Below the pieces are notes generated by a model, which was not told the origin of the DNA, made no database searches, and saw only the letters and a program-made list of their open reading frames with translations. Positions 38,118 to 45,856 of a DNA stretch of 64,000 bases are shown here, in pieces (position 1 is the stretch's first letter; each line of letters opens with the position of its first letter). Source of the DNA: Peteryoungia wuzhouensis (GTDB lineage Bacteria > Pseudomonadota > Alphaproteobacteria > Rhizobiales > Rhizobiaceae); contig NZ_QJRY01000002.1 of assembly GCF_003205195.1 (NCBI RefSeq), forward strand, positions 496,001 through 560,000, in the 5' to 3' direction. A program made the translations under genes and the position numbers.

Positions 38118-38193
38118 GGGCCTGTAGCTCAATGGTTAGAGCCGGCGGCTCATAACCGCTTGGTTGGGGGTTCGAGTCCCTCCGGGCCCACCA
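38118..38193 (+). tRNA. tRNA-Ile2 (CAT anticodon, lysidine-modified type)
   Basis: 76-nt cloverleaf with encoded CCA. The acceptor stem GGGCCTG pairs with CGGGCCC, followed by discriminator A. The D arm is GCTCAATGGTTAGAGC, the anticodon arm CGGCT-CAT-AACCG, and the T arm GGGGGTTCGAGTCCCTC. The CAT anticodon could mean Met, but the anticodon-stem and variable-loop context (CTCATAA...GCTTGGT) matches tRNA-Ile2, whose C34 is converted to lysidine by TilS to read AUA. Confidence 0.93.
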
Positions 38194-38221
38194 TTTCTCT
38201 CGGCGAAGGCCCAAGCCCTGG

Positions 38222-38593
38222 TCAGGCCTCCACTGTCTCCCGCACATCGTCCAGCAGGAAATGCACGACGACATAGCGCGTCGAATAGGGCCGGCCGCTG
38301 TCAGAGACGCTTTCCACGGTGCCGCCGTCGGCCGGATGCCATTGGCTGTAATGGGGATTGTTGACGATTAGCGTGATCGCCTTGCCGGCGAAATGACCCT
38401 GGAGGCGATAACGTGCTTCGGCGAGCGGCCAGATGCGCTCGTAATCGGCCTGGCTCAGGCGAACCTTCAAGGCCTGCCGGTGGATTGCCTCGCTGTGCGA
38501 GCCGTCCTCCCGCTGGCGCGCCGCGCTTTCGAGCGTCACTTGCTCGGCACCGTCAAGAATGAAGCTGAACTCCTCAGGCCACATACGTCTCAT
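38222..38593 (-). CDS. Conserved-looking hypothetical protein
   Basis: Protein of 123 residues with no signal peptide or membrane segment. It is mixed alpha/beta by eye: LSQADYERIWPLAEARYRL, then AITLIVNNPHYSQWHPADGG, ending in VVVHFLLDDVRETVEA. I do not recognise a family. GGGAGGAG lies seven bases before the ATG at 38593, strong evidence that it is translated. It ends 29 bp from the convergent tRNA-Ile2 gene. Confidence 0.65.
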   Translation of the reverse strand: MRRMWPEEFSFILDGAEQVTLESAARQREDGSHSEAIHRQALKVRLSQADYERIWPLAEARYRLQGHFAGKAITLIVNNPHYSQWHPADGGTVESVSDSGRPYSTRYVVVHFLLDDVRETVEA

Positions 38594-38800
38594 CGAATTG
38601 CTCCTCCCCGAGCGTTTTCATGCTGACAGGAGGAAGTGTAGCGCGTCTGGCTGGGGAAACAACGGATGAATGTGCCGAATGCCGCCGACACGACAAACTG
38701 CGCGCCAATCTCCTGACCCGCAAAGCCCCCCGGCAATGCCGATGGGAACCGGCTCGCCGTCCGCAGGTTTGGCTTCATCGACATCCAATGGAGACATCCG

Positions 38801-39025
38801 ATGCAGACCACGACCGAAGACACCACGCTGGCCCCATCAGAGGTAATACGGCCTGCCGCAGCCGATGCACAGCTACCCGACGCAGCAAAGCGAATCGACA
38901 GCCGCCGCCGATATCCGGCCTCCGCCTTTCGCGGTCCCCTCTTCGAGGCACGCGACAGGATCGCCCTTGCCATGGCCACGGTCATGTTGATTGGCCCCTT
39001 GGCAGCACTTCCCCTCGGATTCTGA
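38801..39025 (+). CDS. Small hypothetical protein with C-terminal membrane segment
   Basis: 74-residue frame with GGAGA seven bases before the ATG. The N-terminal 50 residues are polar, then the chain ends in a hydrophobic stretch (IALAMATVMLIGPLAALPLGF), so a tail-anchored topology is possible. No family recognised. It lies in a patch of small genes and is supported only by the ribosome binding site and the plausible membrane tail. Confidence 0.4.
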   Translation: MQTTTEDTTLAPSEVIRPAAADAQLPDAAKRIDSRRRYPASAFRGPLFEARDRIALAMATVMLIGPLAALPLGF

Positions 39026-39053
39026 ACAGAGGGAAAGCGACGCGGAGACTGGA

Positions 39054-39386
39054 TCACTCGGTGCAGCCGGTATCCTTCAGCGCCTGCGCATGGAAACGGC
39101 GCAGGGCTGCCGCGATATCGGTTTTGCTCATTGCATGACCGGCCTGTGCCAGATCTGCGGAAAGCCGCTCGATCACATCGCTGTCGCCACGCACTGCGTG
39201 GTCGGCTTCATGCAGGTCAGCCGCATAGCGTCCGAGATCCTCGCCTTTCAGACCGATCAGCGAACCCGCCCAATAGCCGGCCAGCAGATTGCGGCGCGCC
39301 CGGATGCTGCCGAGCGATTCGTCGTCGTGATGGCCGTGTTGGTTCTTCAAGGTGCCGCTCGATGCAGCGACGCTGGAAAGGGTCAT
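39054..39386 (-). CDS. DUF1476-like protein (ATPase-inhibitor zeta-subunit family)
   Basis: Protein of 110 residues. From about residue 24 it follows the DUF1476 pattern: ARRNLLAGYWAGSLIG, GEDLGRYAADLHEAD, DVIERLSADLAQAGH, and DIAAALRRFHAQAL. In alphaproteobacteria the zeta protein of this family inhibits F1-ATPase through its N-terminus. Here the N-terminal 22 residues are different (SSGTLKNQHGHHDDES, His/Asp-rich), so this may be a paralogue with another target. AGGAGG precedes the ATG. It follows the 39412-39711 gene after 25 bp, in one operon. Confidence 0.72.
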   Translation of the reverse strand: MTLSSVAASSGTLKNQHGHHDDESLGSIRARRNLLAGYWAGSLIGLKGEDLGRYAADLHEADHAVRGDSDVIERLSADLAQAGHAMSKTDIAAALRRFHAQALKDTGCTE

Positions 39387-39411
39387 GTCTGGTTCCTCCT
39401 CGTTGTTGAGA

Positions 39412-39711
39412 TCAGCTCTCGGCCGACTGCGTCAGATACGTCGCGATCGCGCCGCAGGCCGGATTGGATGCATCCAGCAGTTCGGCGGGGGTTGTGAAGC
39501 CCGTGGTCAGGGACACGATGGTCGAACCCGCCCACCAGAAGTCCTGAGCGGCCCTGTCGAGCAGTGCCGGCGCCGTTGTGCTCAGACACGTATTCACCTG
39601 CGAAACGACGGCGACGGGTGCGCGCGCCTGTTCCAGCCGGAGCGCGACCTCGGACTGGATCGGATCGATGACGAAGGCTGCAAACAGGAAGGAGAAGAAG
39701 TCGCCGATCAT
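39412..39711 (-). CDS. Hypothetical protein, 99 residues
   Basis: A short protein with a hydrophobic N-terminus (MIGDFFSFLFAAFVIDPIQ), which is atypical for a signal peptide because it has no basic start, followed by helices with two cysteines. GGAGGGTG lies upstream of the ATG. It sits 25 bp before the DUF1476-like gene, so the products may work together. I do not recognise the family. Its start overlaps the end of a further reading frame upstream. Confidence 0.6.
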   Translation of the reverse strand: MIGDFFSFLFAAFVIDPIQSEVALRLEQARAPVAVVSQVNTCLSTTAPALLDRAAQDFWWAGSTIVSLTTGFTTPAELLDASNPACGAIATYLTQSAES

Positions 39712-40064
39712 CGCTGCACCCTCCGGTCAGACCTGGCATCGCGGCAAGCGCGCGGAAAAGGAATGCGGGGCGTCGGCTGGCCGGCATGGGCGAACACGTC
39801 GCCGGGCGATGCGAAGCGACCGGGGCCGATCAAACGGGAATCGTGGCGGGGCAAATGTCTGGTCCTTGGACCGGCAAGGATGTCGAAACGGTCCGACATC
39901 GCAAGAGCGCCGGCGGCTCTTACCAGAGGGGCCCGGACCAACGGGTTGCATGCAAGATGCGCGAGAATTCTGGCGCCTTCAAGGCACAGCGCATCCAATC
40001 CGGATGGAAAATGCACAAATGGTTCGGGCCATGCAGGCGGGTCCTGTTCGGACCTCATCTGCAT
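39708..40064 (-). CDS. Uncertain ORF, possible first gene of the DUF1476-like operon
   Basis: 118-residue frame that overlaps the next gene by 4 bp (ATGA), the arrangement expected of coupled genes. However, no ribosome binding site precedes either ATG (40064, 40058), and the sequence is Arg/Pro/His-rich, as in spurious GC-rich frames. No family recognised. It may be non-coding. Confidence 0.25.
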   Translation of the reverse strand: MQMRSEQDPPAWPEPFVHFPSGLDALCLEGARILAHLACNPLVRAPLVRAAGALAMSDRFDILAGPRTRHLPRHDSRLIGPGRFASPGDVFAHAGQPTPRIPFPRACRDARSDRRVQR

Positions 40065-40122
40065 GGCCCGGGGGGCACGGCGGTCGTAAGGCGGACGATC
40101 CGACCAGCCGCACCACCTGTCA

Positions 40123-40479
40123 TTAGCCGCGGATCAGCGGGCAGCCGCGCACATTGGCGAAGACCACCCGGTCGCGATAGCCGTGGCGTACGCCGGCAAT
40201 CACCACGCGGCGTGGCGAGACGTCGGCGACGAAGGCGCGGCGCAGACCGTTCCAACGGGCTTTCTCGACGGCCTGATAGGGGTGGCACTGGCCACGGCGG
40301 TCCCAGCCGGGACGATGGCGGTCGTCGTGGCGCGGACGATCCCAGCCCCGGGCATCCCGCGGTCCGTCAATATAGATGCCCCAGCCGAAACCATCCGCGG
40401 ATGCCGTCGAGACAAAGCCAGTCGTCGCGACGATCGAGACCAGGGCTGCCATTCCGAGTTTGCGAAGCATGCCAGTCAT
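40123..40479 (-). CDS. Small exported basic protein
   Basis: 118 residues with a signal peptide (MLRKLGMAALVSIVATTGFVSTASA-DG). The mature part has an Arg/Asp/His-rich stretch (GPRDARGWDRPRHDDRHRPGWDRRG), then CHPYQAVEKARWNGLRRAFV and RVVIAGVRHGYRDRVVFANVRGC. The pattern of Cys, AVxKAR and a final strand resembles short periplasmic proteins common in Rhizobiaceae with no known role. AGGAG lies upstream, and a second in-frame ATG occurs at 40470. Confidence 0.7.
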   Translation of the reverse strand: MTGMLRKLGMAALVSIVATTGFVSTASADGFGWGIYIDGPRDARGWDRPRHDDRHRPGWDRRGQCHPYQAVEKARWNGLRRAFVADVSPRRVVIAGVRHGYRDRVVFANVRGCPLIRG

Positions 40480-40643
40480 TGGGTGTGTCTCCTCTCAAGA
40501 CCTCGGGCGTCTTGCCCGTGTTCTGTGTTCCGCCCGCTCTCATGAGCGATTGAGAAGAGACTAGATCGCTGCGGCTGAACGCAGTCCGAAGCGGCCATTC
40601 AGCCGGGGTTCAGGTGCCTCACCAGGTGAGACCTTTGCCCCTG

Positions 40644-41066
40644 CTAGAAGCAAAGCACCACTTCGCGCCGGTGCGGTCGGTCCCGATGCTCGACGAGATA
40701 GAGCCCCTGCCAGGTCCCGAGCAGCATACGACCATTCGAGCAGGGAATGCCCAGAGACACCGGCAGCAGCGCCGCCTTGATATGGGCCGGCATATCGTCC
40801 GGCCCCTCATCCCGGTGGATGATGTAGTTCATCGATGGATCGCTTGCCGGCGGCACCAGGCGACGGAAGAAAGACTGCAAATCGACCTGCACCGAGGGAT
40901 CGGCATTTTCCTGGATCAGCAGCGAACAGGAGGTGTGGCGGACAAAGACCGTAAGGACACCCTCCTCGATGCCGGCATGGGCAACGAAGTCGGCGGCTTT
41001 CTCCGTAAACTCATAGAGCCCGGGTCCACCTGTCACGATCGTCAGTCGTCGGAGTGCCATCTGCAT
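40644..41066 (-). CDS. YjbQ/UPF0047 family protein
   Basis: Protein of 140 residues, the family's usual length. Motifs are FTEKAADFV, FVRHTSCSLLIQENADPSV, the histidine-containing HIKAALLPVSLGIPCSNGRMLLGTWQGLYLVEHRD (core GTWQGLYLVEHRD) and the C-terminal arginine-rich strand. E. coli YjbQ is annotated as a secondary thiamine-phosphate synthase; the true role is unsettled. AAGGTGAGG leads directly into the ATG at 41066; an ATG two codons later is equally possible. It is divergent from the UPF0303 gene. Confidence 0.92.
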   Translation of the reverse strand: MQMALRRLTIVTGGPGLYEFTEKAADFVAHAGIEEGVLTVFVRHTSCSLLIQENADPSVQVDLQSFFRRLVPPASDPSMNYIIHRDEGPDDMPAHIKAALLPVSLGIPCSNGRMLLGTWQGLYLVEHRDRPHRREVVLCF

Positions 41067-41209
41067 CCTCACCTTCAGGCCGTCGAATGGCCTTGGGAAT
41101 TCGAACCGTCCACGCAAGCGCCCTCTAGGCGCCAACGGAGGCAATCTGTAATCTGCCCACTCAACAGCTGCAAATCGCTTCCCTCCACCATGCCAGCAAG
41201 GATGCCGCA

Positions 41210-41671
41210 ATGAGCCTGATCGAAACCATCGAAAAGCAGGAAGCCCGCCTCGTTTTCCAGGCCTTCGACGAGCTTGCCGCCCTCGACCTGGGCCAGCGTC
41301 TGGTGGCCCTTGCCCGGTCGCAATCGGCCCCGGTGGTGATCGATATCCGCACACCTGACCGCACGCTTTTCCATGCCGCCCTGCCCGGCGCTTCACCGGA
41401 CAATGATCACTGGGCCCGCCGCAAGAGCAATGTCACCCTGCGCTTCCACAAGGCATCTCTCCGGGTCGGCGAAACGAACCGCCTGCGTGAGCGGGGTGTC
41501 ACGCCCGATCTCGGGCTCGATCCACTGGACTATGCCGATCACGGGGGGAGTTTTCCGGTTCGCGTTGCCGGCACAGGCGTGGTCGCGGCCATCACCGTCT
41601 CCGGTCTCAAGTCGCAGGAAGACCACGACATGATCATCGCAGTCCTCGAAGACATGCTGGGCAAGCGCTGA
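41210..41671 (+). CDS. UPF0303/heme-degrading (HbpS-like) domain protein
   Basis: Protein of 153 residues of the UPF0303 family: VVIDIRTPDRTLFHAALPGASPDNDHWARRKSNVTLRFHKAS (core DNDHWARRKSN) and GGSFPVRVAGTGVVAAITVSGLKSQEDHDMI. Related HbpS-type domains bind and degrade heme. AAGGA precedes the ATG. It is monocistronic. Confidence 0.9.
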   Translation: MSLIETIEKQEARLVFQAFDELAALDLGQRLVALARSQSAPVVIDIRTPDRTLFHAALPGASPDNDHWARRKSNVTLRFHKASLRVGETNRLRERGVTPDLGLDPLDYADHGGSFPVRVAGTGVVAAITVSGLKSQEDHDMIIAVLEDMLGKR

Positions 41672-41692
41672 GGCGCATCGCCTGGGTGAATT

Positions 41693-42073
41693 CTACGGCT
41701 GCACGGCACAGAACAGGCTGAAGCGGCTGAACAATTCGCCCTCCCGTTCCAGCACGAGCACGGCCGGAAGTGCGTAGGGCCCGGCCTCGCCATCGGCATC
41801 TGTATCGACGGTGCGCCGGTTCTGGCCGTTCAGGGTGCATTCGACGGCAACACGGAAACCCGCGTCATCGGTCATCACAACGCAATCCGTGAGCGTCAGG
41901 TCATGCCGCAGCACATAGGCCGAAAGCGTATCGCGAAAAGACGCCTGTCCGATGACCCGGATGCCGTCAGGCAGATCGAGGATGGCCTCCTCGTCGAAGC
42001 GACTTATCAGCCCGGCAAAATCATGACGGTTCAACACATCGATGACGGCAAGCGTCTGATCTTTCACGGACAT
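41693..42073 (-). CDS. SnoaL-like / NTF2-fold protein
   Basis: 126-residue cone-fold protein: a helical start (LAVIDVLNRHDFAGLISRF), DLPDGIRVIGQASFRDTLSAY, then beta strands ending FSLFCAVQP. Such proteins are small-molecule isomerases, hydratases or binding proteins; no catalytic pair can be assigned with confidence. GAGGAGAG lies before the ATG. Confidence 0.75.
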   Translation of the reverse strand: MSVKDQTLAVIDVLNRHDFAGLISRFDEEAILDLPDGIRVIGQASFRDTLSAYVLRHDLTLTDCVVMTDDAGFRVAVECTLNGQNRRTVDTDADGEAGPYALPAVLVLEREGELFSRFSLFCAVQP

Positions 42074-42136
42074 CGGGCTCTCCTCTTCTCATGGTGAAGA
42101 TAGGCCGCGATTGTTCGAAGACAAGGGCCTGCCCAG

Positions 42137-43063
42137 TCAGGCGATCGGCCTCAAGGCCTGCCGCGCCGCCTCCACGACCGCCTGTGTTACCGGCTGCATC
42201 AGCCGTTGCACCGAACGACTGACATGCCAGTAAAGCGGCACATCGAGCGGACTGTCCGGCTTGAGCAGGACGAGCCTGCCATCGGCGAGCGCGGGTGCCG
42301 CCAGCATCTCCGGGTTCATGCCCCAGCCAAGCCCTGCCGCAGCAGCATCGACAAAGGCCTGGCTGGAGGGGAGCCAGTGTGATGGCCCCGTCGATGCCGT
42401 GCCGAAGATCTGCTCCGTCCAGCGCCCTTGCAGGCGGTCCTTGGCATTGAAGGTCAGCATGGGCGCTCGCGTCAGAGAGAAAGCCGTCAGACCCTCGCCC
42501 CCGAACCAGTGGCGGCAGAAGTCGGGACTGGCGGTGGCCAGATACCGCAGAGCGCCGAGCGGCCGGCAATCGCACCCCTGGACCGGCTGACGCGCGCTGC
42601 TGATGGCCGCCCGCACCTCGCCGCGTTTCAGCCAGTCGGCACTGTGGTCCTGGTCGTCGACGACGAGATCGAACAGCAGATCGCCCGCCTTCGCCAGCGC
42701 CGGCAGAAACCACGTCGCCAGGCTGTCGGCATTGACCGCCAGCCGAACCGTTGGCCAGCCTCGGGAATCAGAGCGTGTCTCGCCTTCATCGTCGCTGTCG
42801 GCACCAAGCCCCACGCCAAGATCGGTTCGCAACTCCTGTTCGAGCAGCCGCAATTCTTCGGCATGGCGAAAGACCCGCCTGCCCGCCTCGGTCGCCCGAC
42901 AGGGCTGCGTCCGAATGACGAGCGGCGTTCCGATCTGCTCTTCGAGCAGCCGGATCCGCTGCGACACGGCGGACTGCGTCAAGCCGAGCTCTTTGGCCGC
43001 CCGCTCGAAGCTTCCGCTGCGAAGAATAGCGGAGAGGGCCGCCAGATGCGATGGATCAAACAT
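42137..43063 (-). CDS. argP: LysR-family regulator ArgP/LysG (IciA group)
   Basis: Regulator of 308 residues. The N-terminal helix-turn-helix is SFERAAKELGLTQSAVSQRIRLLEEQIG (core ELGLTQSAVSQRIRLLEE). Residues about 95-300 form the periplasmic-binding-like effector domain. It is divergent from a LysE-type exporter gene, the arrangement of lysG/lysE and argP/argO, where basic amino acids (lysine, arginine) act as effectors. It probably activates the exporter from the site at 43072-43086. The symbol is given from context and family. Confidence 0.88.
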   Translation of the reverse strand: MFDPSHLAALSAILRSGSFERAAKELGLTQSAVSQRIRLLEEQIGTPLVIRTQPCRATEAGRRVFRHAEELRLLEQELRTDLGVGLGADSDDEGETRSDSRGWPTVRLAVNADSLATWFLPALAKAGDLLFDLVVDDQDHSADWLKRGEVRAAISSARQPVQGCDCRPLGALRYLATASPDFCRHWFGGEGLTAFSLTRAPMLTFNAKDRLQGRWTEQIFGTASTGPSHWLPSSQAFVDAAAAGLGWGMNPEMLAAPALADGRLVLLKPDSPLDVPLYWHVSRSVQRLMQPVTQAVVEAARQALRPIA

Positions 43064-43071
43064 CGAGATCT

Positions 43072-43086
43072 CTAATGGCTGATTAG
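43072..43086. promoter_or_regulatory. Candidate ArgP/LysG binding site
   Basis: CTAAT-GGCTG-ATTAG, a perfect inverted repeat that contains the LysR-type T-N11-A pattern, between the divergent regulator and exporter genes. Confidence 0.65.
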
Positions 43087-43153
43087 ATCAATGAATTTTC
43101 CTAATGCTTGGCTGCCCGCTAGTCAAAGGCGACAATATGGGAGAATGAGAGAA

Positions 43154-43753
43154 ATGGTCCCTGCCCTGACTGCGGGCTTCCTGCTTGGCCTCAGCCTGAT
43201 CGTCGCGATCGGCGCACAGAATGCCTTCATCCTGCGCCAGGGGCTGCGCCGCGAACATGTCCTGCCGCTGGTAACGGTGTGTGCCTTGTCGGATGCCGTA
43301 CTGATCGCGCTCGGCGTCGGCGGCTTTGCCACGATCCTTGGCCAAATCACATGGCTCGATCCGTTGATGCGCTATGCGGGCGCCGCCTTTCTGCTGGTCT
43401 ATGCCTTGAGAAGCCTCAGAAGCGCGCTCGCCGGCGGCCATGTCCTGAAAGCGGGAACTGACACCCGGACCAGCCTGCGGGCTGCCCTTCTGACATGCCT
43501 CGCACTCACCTGGCTGAACCCCCATGTCTATCTCGACACGGTTGTGCTCCTGGGTTCGATCTCCACACGGTATCCCGGACGGGAGGCGGCCTTTGCACTG
43601 GGCGCCATGACGTCCTCCGTCCTGTTCTTCTTCAGCCTCGGGTATGGCGCTCGGTTGCTCGCGCCGCTGTTTGCAAAGCCGGTTGCGTGGCGCATCCTTG
43701 ATGGCCTGATCGCGGTGGTGATGGCCACGATCGGTATCAATCTGCTGCTCTGA
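43154..43753 (+). CDS. LysE/ArgO-family amino acid exporter
   Basis: Inner-membrane exporter of 199 residues with six hydrophobic segments. The family entry is GFLLGLSLIVAIGAQNAFILRQG, with IGAQNAF as hallmark, and TWLNPHVYLDTVVLLG is the conserved central loop. It exports basic amino acids, probably lysine or arginine. Start choice: ATG 43154 has GGGAG ten bases upstream; ATG 43145 is too close to it; 43091 adds an unlikely polar leader. It is divergent from argP. Confidence 0.92.
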   Translation: MVPALTAGFLLGLSLIVAIGAQNAFILRQGLRREHVLPLVTVCALSDAVLIALGVGGFATILGQITWLDPLMRYAGAAFLLVYALRSLRSALAGGHVLKAGTDTRTSLRAALLTCLALTWLNPHVYLDTVVLLGSISTRYPGREAAFALGAMTSSVLFFFSLGYGARLLAPLFAKPVAWRILDGLIAVVMATIGINLLL

Positions 43754-43774
43754 GGCCGGCCAGCATTCCCGGCA

Positions 43775-44848
43775 TCAGCTTTCCGGGAACCCGCGTGACC
43801 GCCACTCGGCCTTCGGCACCGGCTTGCCCACCGACAGTGAGAACTTCACCACTTCGGTGGCATTGTCATCCACCTCGCAGCGCACGGCAATGTTGATCCA
43901 GTCACCGTTCACGTCGCGAAACGCAGCAAGCTTGATGTCGACGACATTGCCCTGCTTGAGCCGAAGGATCGGCAGGAGATAAGGCACAAAGGAAGGCCGG
44001 CCATTGCGCAATTGCTGGCTGAGTTCCGTTCCGCAGAGCTGGTCGCCGCGTTCCTGTCGCGAAAGCCCCGCCATCGCCGTTGCCGCCGCCTCATCGCCGG
44101 AAATCGCCGTGGAGAACAGACGTTTCACCTCACGCGGTACGAGAGCTGCCGCCTTGATCGGCTTTTCATTGGCATCCGATGCATCCTTGGCATCAGCGGG
44201 TTTCGGCGTCTGCTCGGCCGATTGAGGCGCACCCGGCGGCCCGGGCTCGGCGCCCTCACCTTCCACGGCCTTGTCAGCCGCATCCGGCATCGGCGCGTCC
44301 TCGGCAAGCGCCGCCTTGGGCAAATCGATCTCGGGCTGCTGCGTGGCGGCGGCCACCTCCTGCTCGGCCTCGTCAAGCTGCGCAGCCGTTTCAGGCGTGA
44401 GGCCCGCTTCGGCTTCAGTACCCTTCGATATCTCCGGCCCGGCATCCTTTTCGGCAAATCGCACCACAGGTCTGAGAACCGGGATCGGTGCCTGACCGGC
44501 ATCCGGCAGCTTCGGCTGCTCCTCGGCCTCAGGTACCGCCGGTGGCGGCTCCGGTGGTGGCTCCGTCTCTTCGGGCTTCGGCGGCTCGGGCGCCGGTGGC
44601 GGCTCTGGCGTCGGCGGCTCCTCAGCCTTCGCCTCTTCGGTCGGAGGCGGCTCGACCGGCGGCGGCGGTTCGGGTGGCGCCACCAGCGTCACCTCGACCA
44701 CCGGCTCTTCGCTCTGCGGCTCAGCCTGGAAAAGGACCATCAACAGAAAAACGCCGGCCGCAACTGCATGCAGCAGCAGCGAGACGGCAAGCCCGCTATT
44801 CGGGAGCCACCAGCGTTTCGAACTCTTGTTGACCATCGGGTGATCCAT
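43775..44848 (-). CDS. DUF930-domain protein with TonB-like membrane anchor and proline-rich spacer
   Basis: 357 residues in three parts. Residues about 18-40 are a single membrane anchor (GLAVSLLLHAVAAGVFLLMVLF) that looks like the start of TonB. Residues 43-130 are a Pro/Glu-rich extended spacer with PEPPPPVEPPP-type repeats, which would span the periplasm. The C-terminal part (about 240-357) is a DUF930 domain (VKRLFSTAISGDEAAATAM, LCGTELSQQLRNG). It lacks the TonB C-terminal domain. No exbB or exbD is adjacent. Function unknown; an envelope-spanning role is inferred from architecture. Confidence 0.85.
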   Translation of the reverse strand: MDHPMVNKSSKRWWLPNSGLAVSLLLHAVAAGVFLLMVLFQAEPQSEEPVVEVTLVAPPEPPPPVEPPPTEEAKAEEPPTPEPPPAPEPPKPEETEPPPEPPPAVPEAEEQPKLPDAGQAPIPVLRPVVRFAEKDAGPEISKGTEAEAGLTPETAAQLDEAEQEVAAATQQPEIDLPKAALAEDAPMPDAADKAVEGEGAEPGPPGAPQSAEQTPKPADAKDASDANEKPIKAAALVPREVKRLFSTAISGDEAAATAMAGLSRQERGDQLCGTELSQQLRNGRPSFVPYLLPILRLKQGNVVDIKLAAFRDVNGDWINIAVRCEVDDNATEVVKFSLSVGKPVPKAEWRSRGFPES

Positions 44849-44907
44849 ACCGACGATTGCGGCAAAAAGGGAGGTGCCACACCGTCTTTTACCGGCAGGA
44901 ACCTAAA

Positions 44908-45305
44908 TCAAGGCAGGAGCACGGCGGAATGGCCACCTTCTGCCAGGAGCCTCACAGCCTTGCGGTCGAAGGAGACGAAATGCTCGCCCCGATCATGCGC
45001 CCTGTGAAGGCGATGACGCCATCGGCAAAATCACCGCCTGAATTCAGGAGATCGAAGCCGGCATGGACCGCCGCCCGATCCGTCTCGACGTTTTCTGTAT
45101 CGAGAACACGACGAATTACAGCCGCAATATCTGCCCGCGCAACTCCGTAGTGACGGGAAAGCACGCAGACAAATTCACATAACGCTTGTAGAGTTACCGC
45201 AACGACTTCAGCGTCCCTCAGCACAGCCAAGGCCGCCTTTTGTTGACCAGGATCATCGCCAACGGCCGCCCTTAGCAGCACATTCGTGTCCGCTGTGATC
45301 TTCAC
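44908..45305 (-). pseudogene. vapC-like PIN-domain toxin with a C-terminal frameshift
   Basis: The frame beginning at 45305 encodes a PIN-domain ribonuclease: ITADTNVLLR with the first acidic residue, ALCEFVCVL with the second, and GGDFADGVIA with the third. It then stops early at 117 residues with a nonsense tail (SISSPSTARL, stop at 44952). Adding one base at the G4 run (CCCC on the plus strand, 44987-44990) restores the usual ending EHFVSFDRKAVRLLAEGGHSAVLLP and a 132-residue VapC whose stop is at 44908. The lost segment carries the fourth PIN aspartate (SFDR), so activity is probably lost unless this is a sequencing error. It overlaps vapB by 4 bp. Confidence 0.85.
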
Positions 45306-45571
45306 AGACCATCGCCCAGACCTGCTCGCATGCCTGCTTCGGATATTGCTACATCCAGCTCATCCATAGAAAGAACGCGCCCATTGGTACGCCCTTTGAG
45401 CAGATCCGCCACGTCTTCGAAAGTGCCTTTCGGACGTGCTGCTGACAGAGTTGCTCGACCATCTGGAAGAAGATCGACTTCCACTTGGTCGCCGGGTTTC
45501 AAACTGAGATGCCTCAAAACGTCCTTTCGAAAGGTCACTTGACCCCGAGCTGTCACTGTGAGTTTGGCCAT
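45302..45571 (-). CDS. AbrB/VapB-type antitoxin
   Basis: Antitoxin of 89 residues. The N-terminal swapped-hairpin DNA-binding domain is KLTVTARGQVTFRKDVLRHLSLKPGDQVEVDLLPDG (core ARGQVTFRKDVLRHL). The C-terminal tail FEDVADLLKGRTNGRVLSMDEL would bind the PIN toxin. The ATG at 45571 is chosen because AGGAG lies seven bases upstream; an ATG two codons earlier is too close to it. It precedes vapC with ATGA coupling. The antitoxin frame is intact while the toxin frame is not. Confidence 0.88.
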   Translation of the reverse strand: MAKLTVTARGQVTFRKDVLRHLSLKPGDQVEVDLLPDGRATLSAARPKGTFEDVADLLKGRTNGRVLSMDELDVAISEAGMRAGLGDGL

Positions 45572-45856
45572 AAACATCTCCTCAAGTTCAAAGTAATGCA
45601 AAACTACCTTATTGATAAGATTGACATCGGCAGCCTTCAACATTGGCAAGCAGAACCACCTCTTCGCCAAAGGCGCCCTTGCACGGCCTCCCGCGATGTT
45701 CTATCAACAACCGTCGGCATCGCTCGACCGTAAGCGTTTACGTGAGGCAACGCATCCAGACCTGAAATCGTCCGCACCGGGCGTGTTCTCGAAGGTAAGA
45801 GATGTGATGCATTTTCCTCGCCCGCGACGATTTCCTTTCTTCAAAGGAAACTCCCA

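Noticed and set aside
38118..38193. Calling the CAT-anticodon tRNA a methionine tRNA
   Set aside because: The anticodon-arm and variable-loop context matches tRNA-Ile2, and the acceptor and T arms do not look like initiator or elongator tRNA-Met.
38118..40600. An integrated genomic island at the tRNA gene
   Set aside because: No integrase, no second copy of the tRNA 3' end and no clear change of base composition was seen; kept only as a low-interest suggestion.
44012..45007. A 331-codon plus-strand frame, Arg/Leu-rich, opposite the DUF930 gene
   Set aside because: It is the reverse of the Pro/Glu-rich spacer, which gives Arg/Leu/Gly repeats on the other strand.
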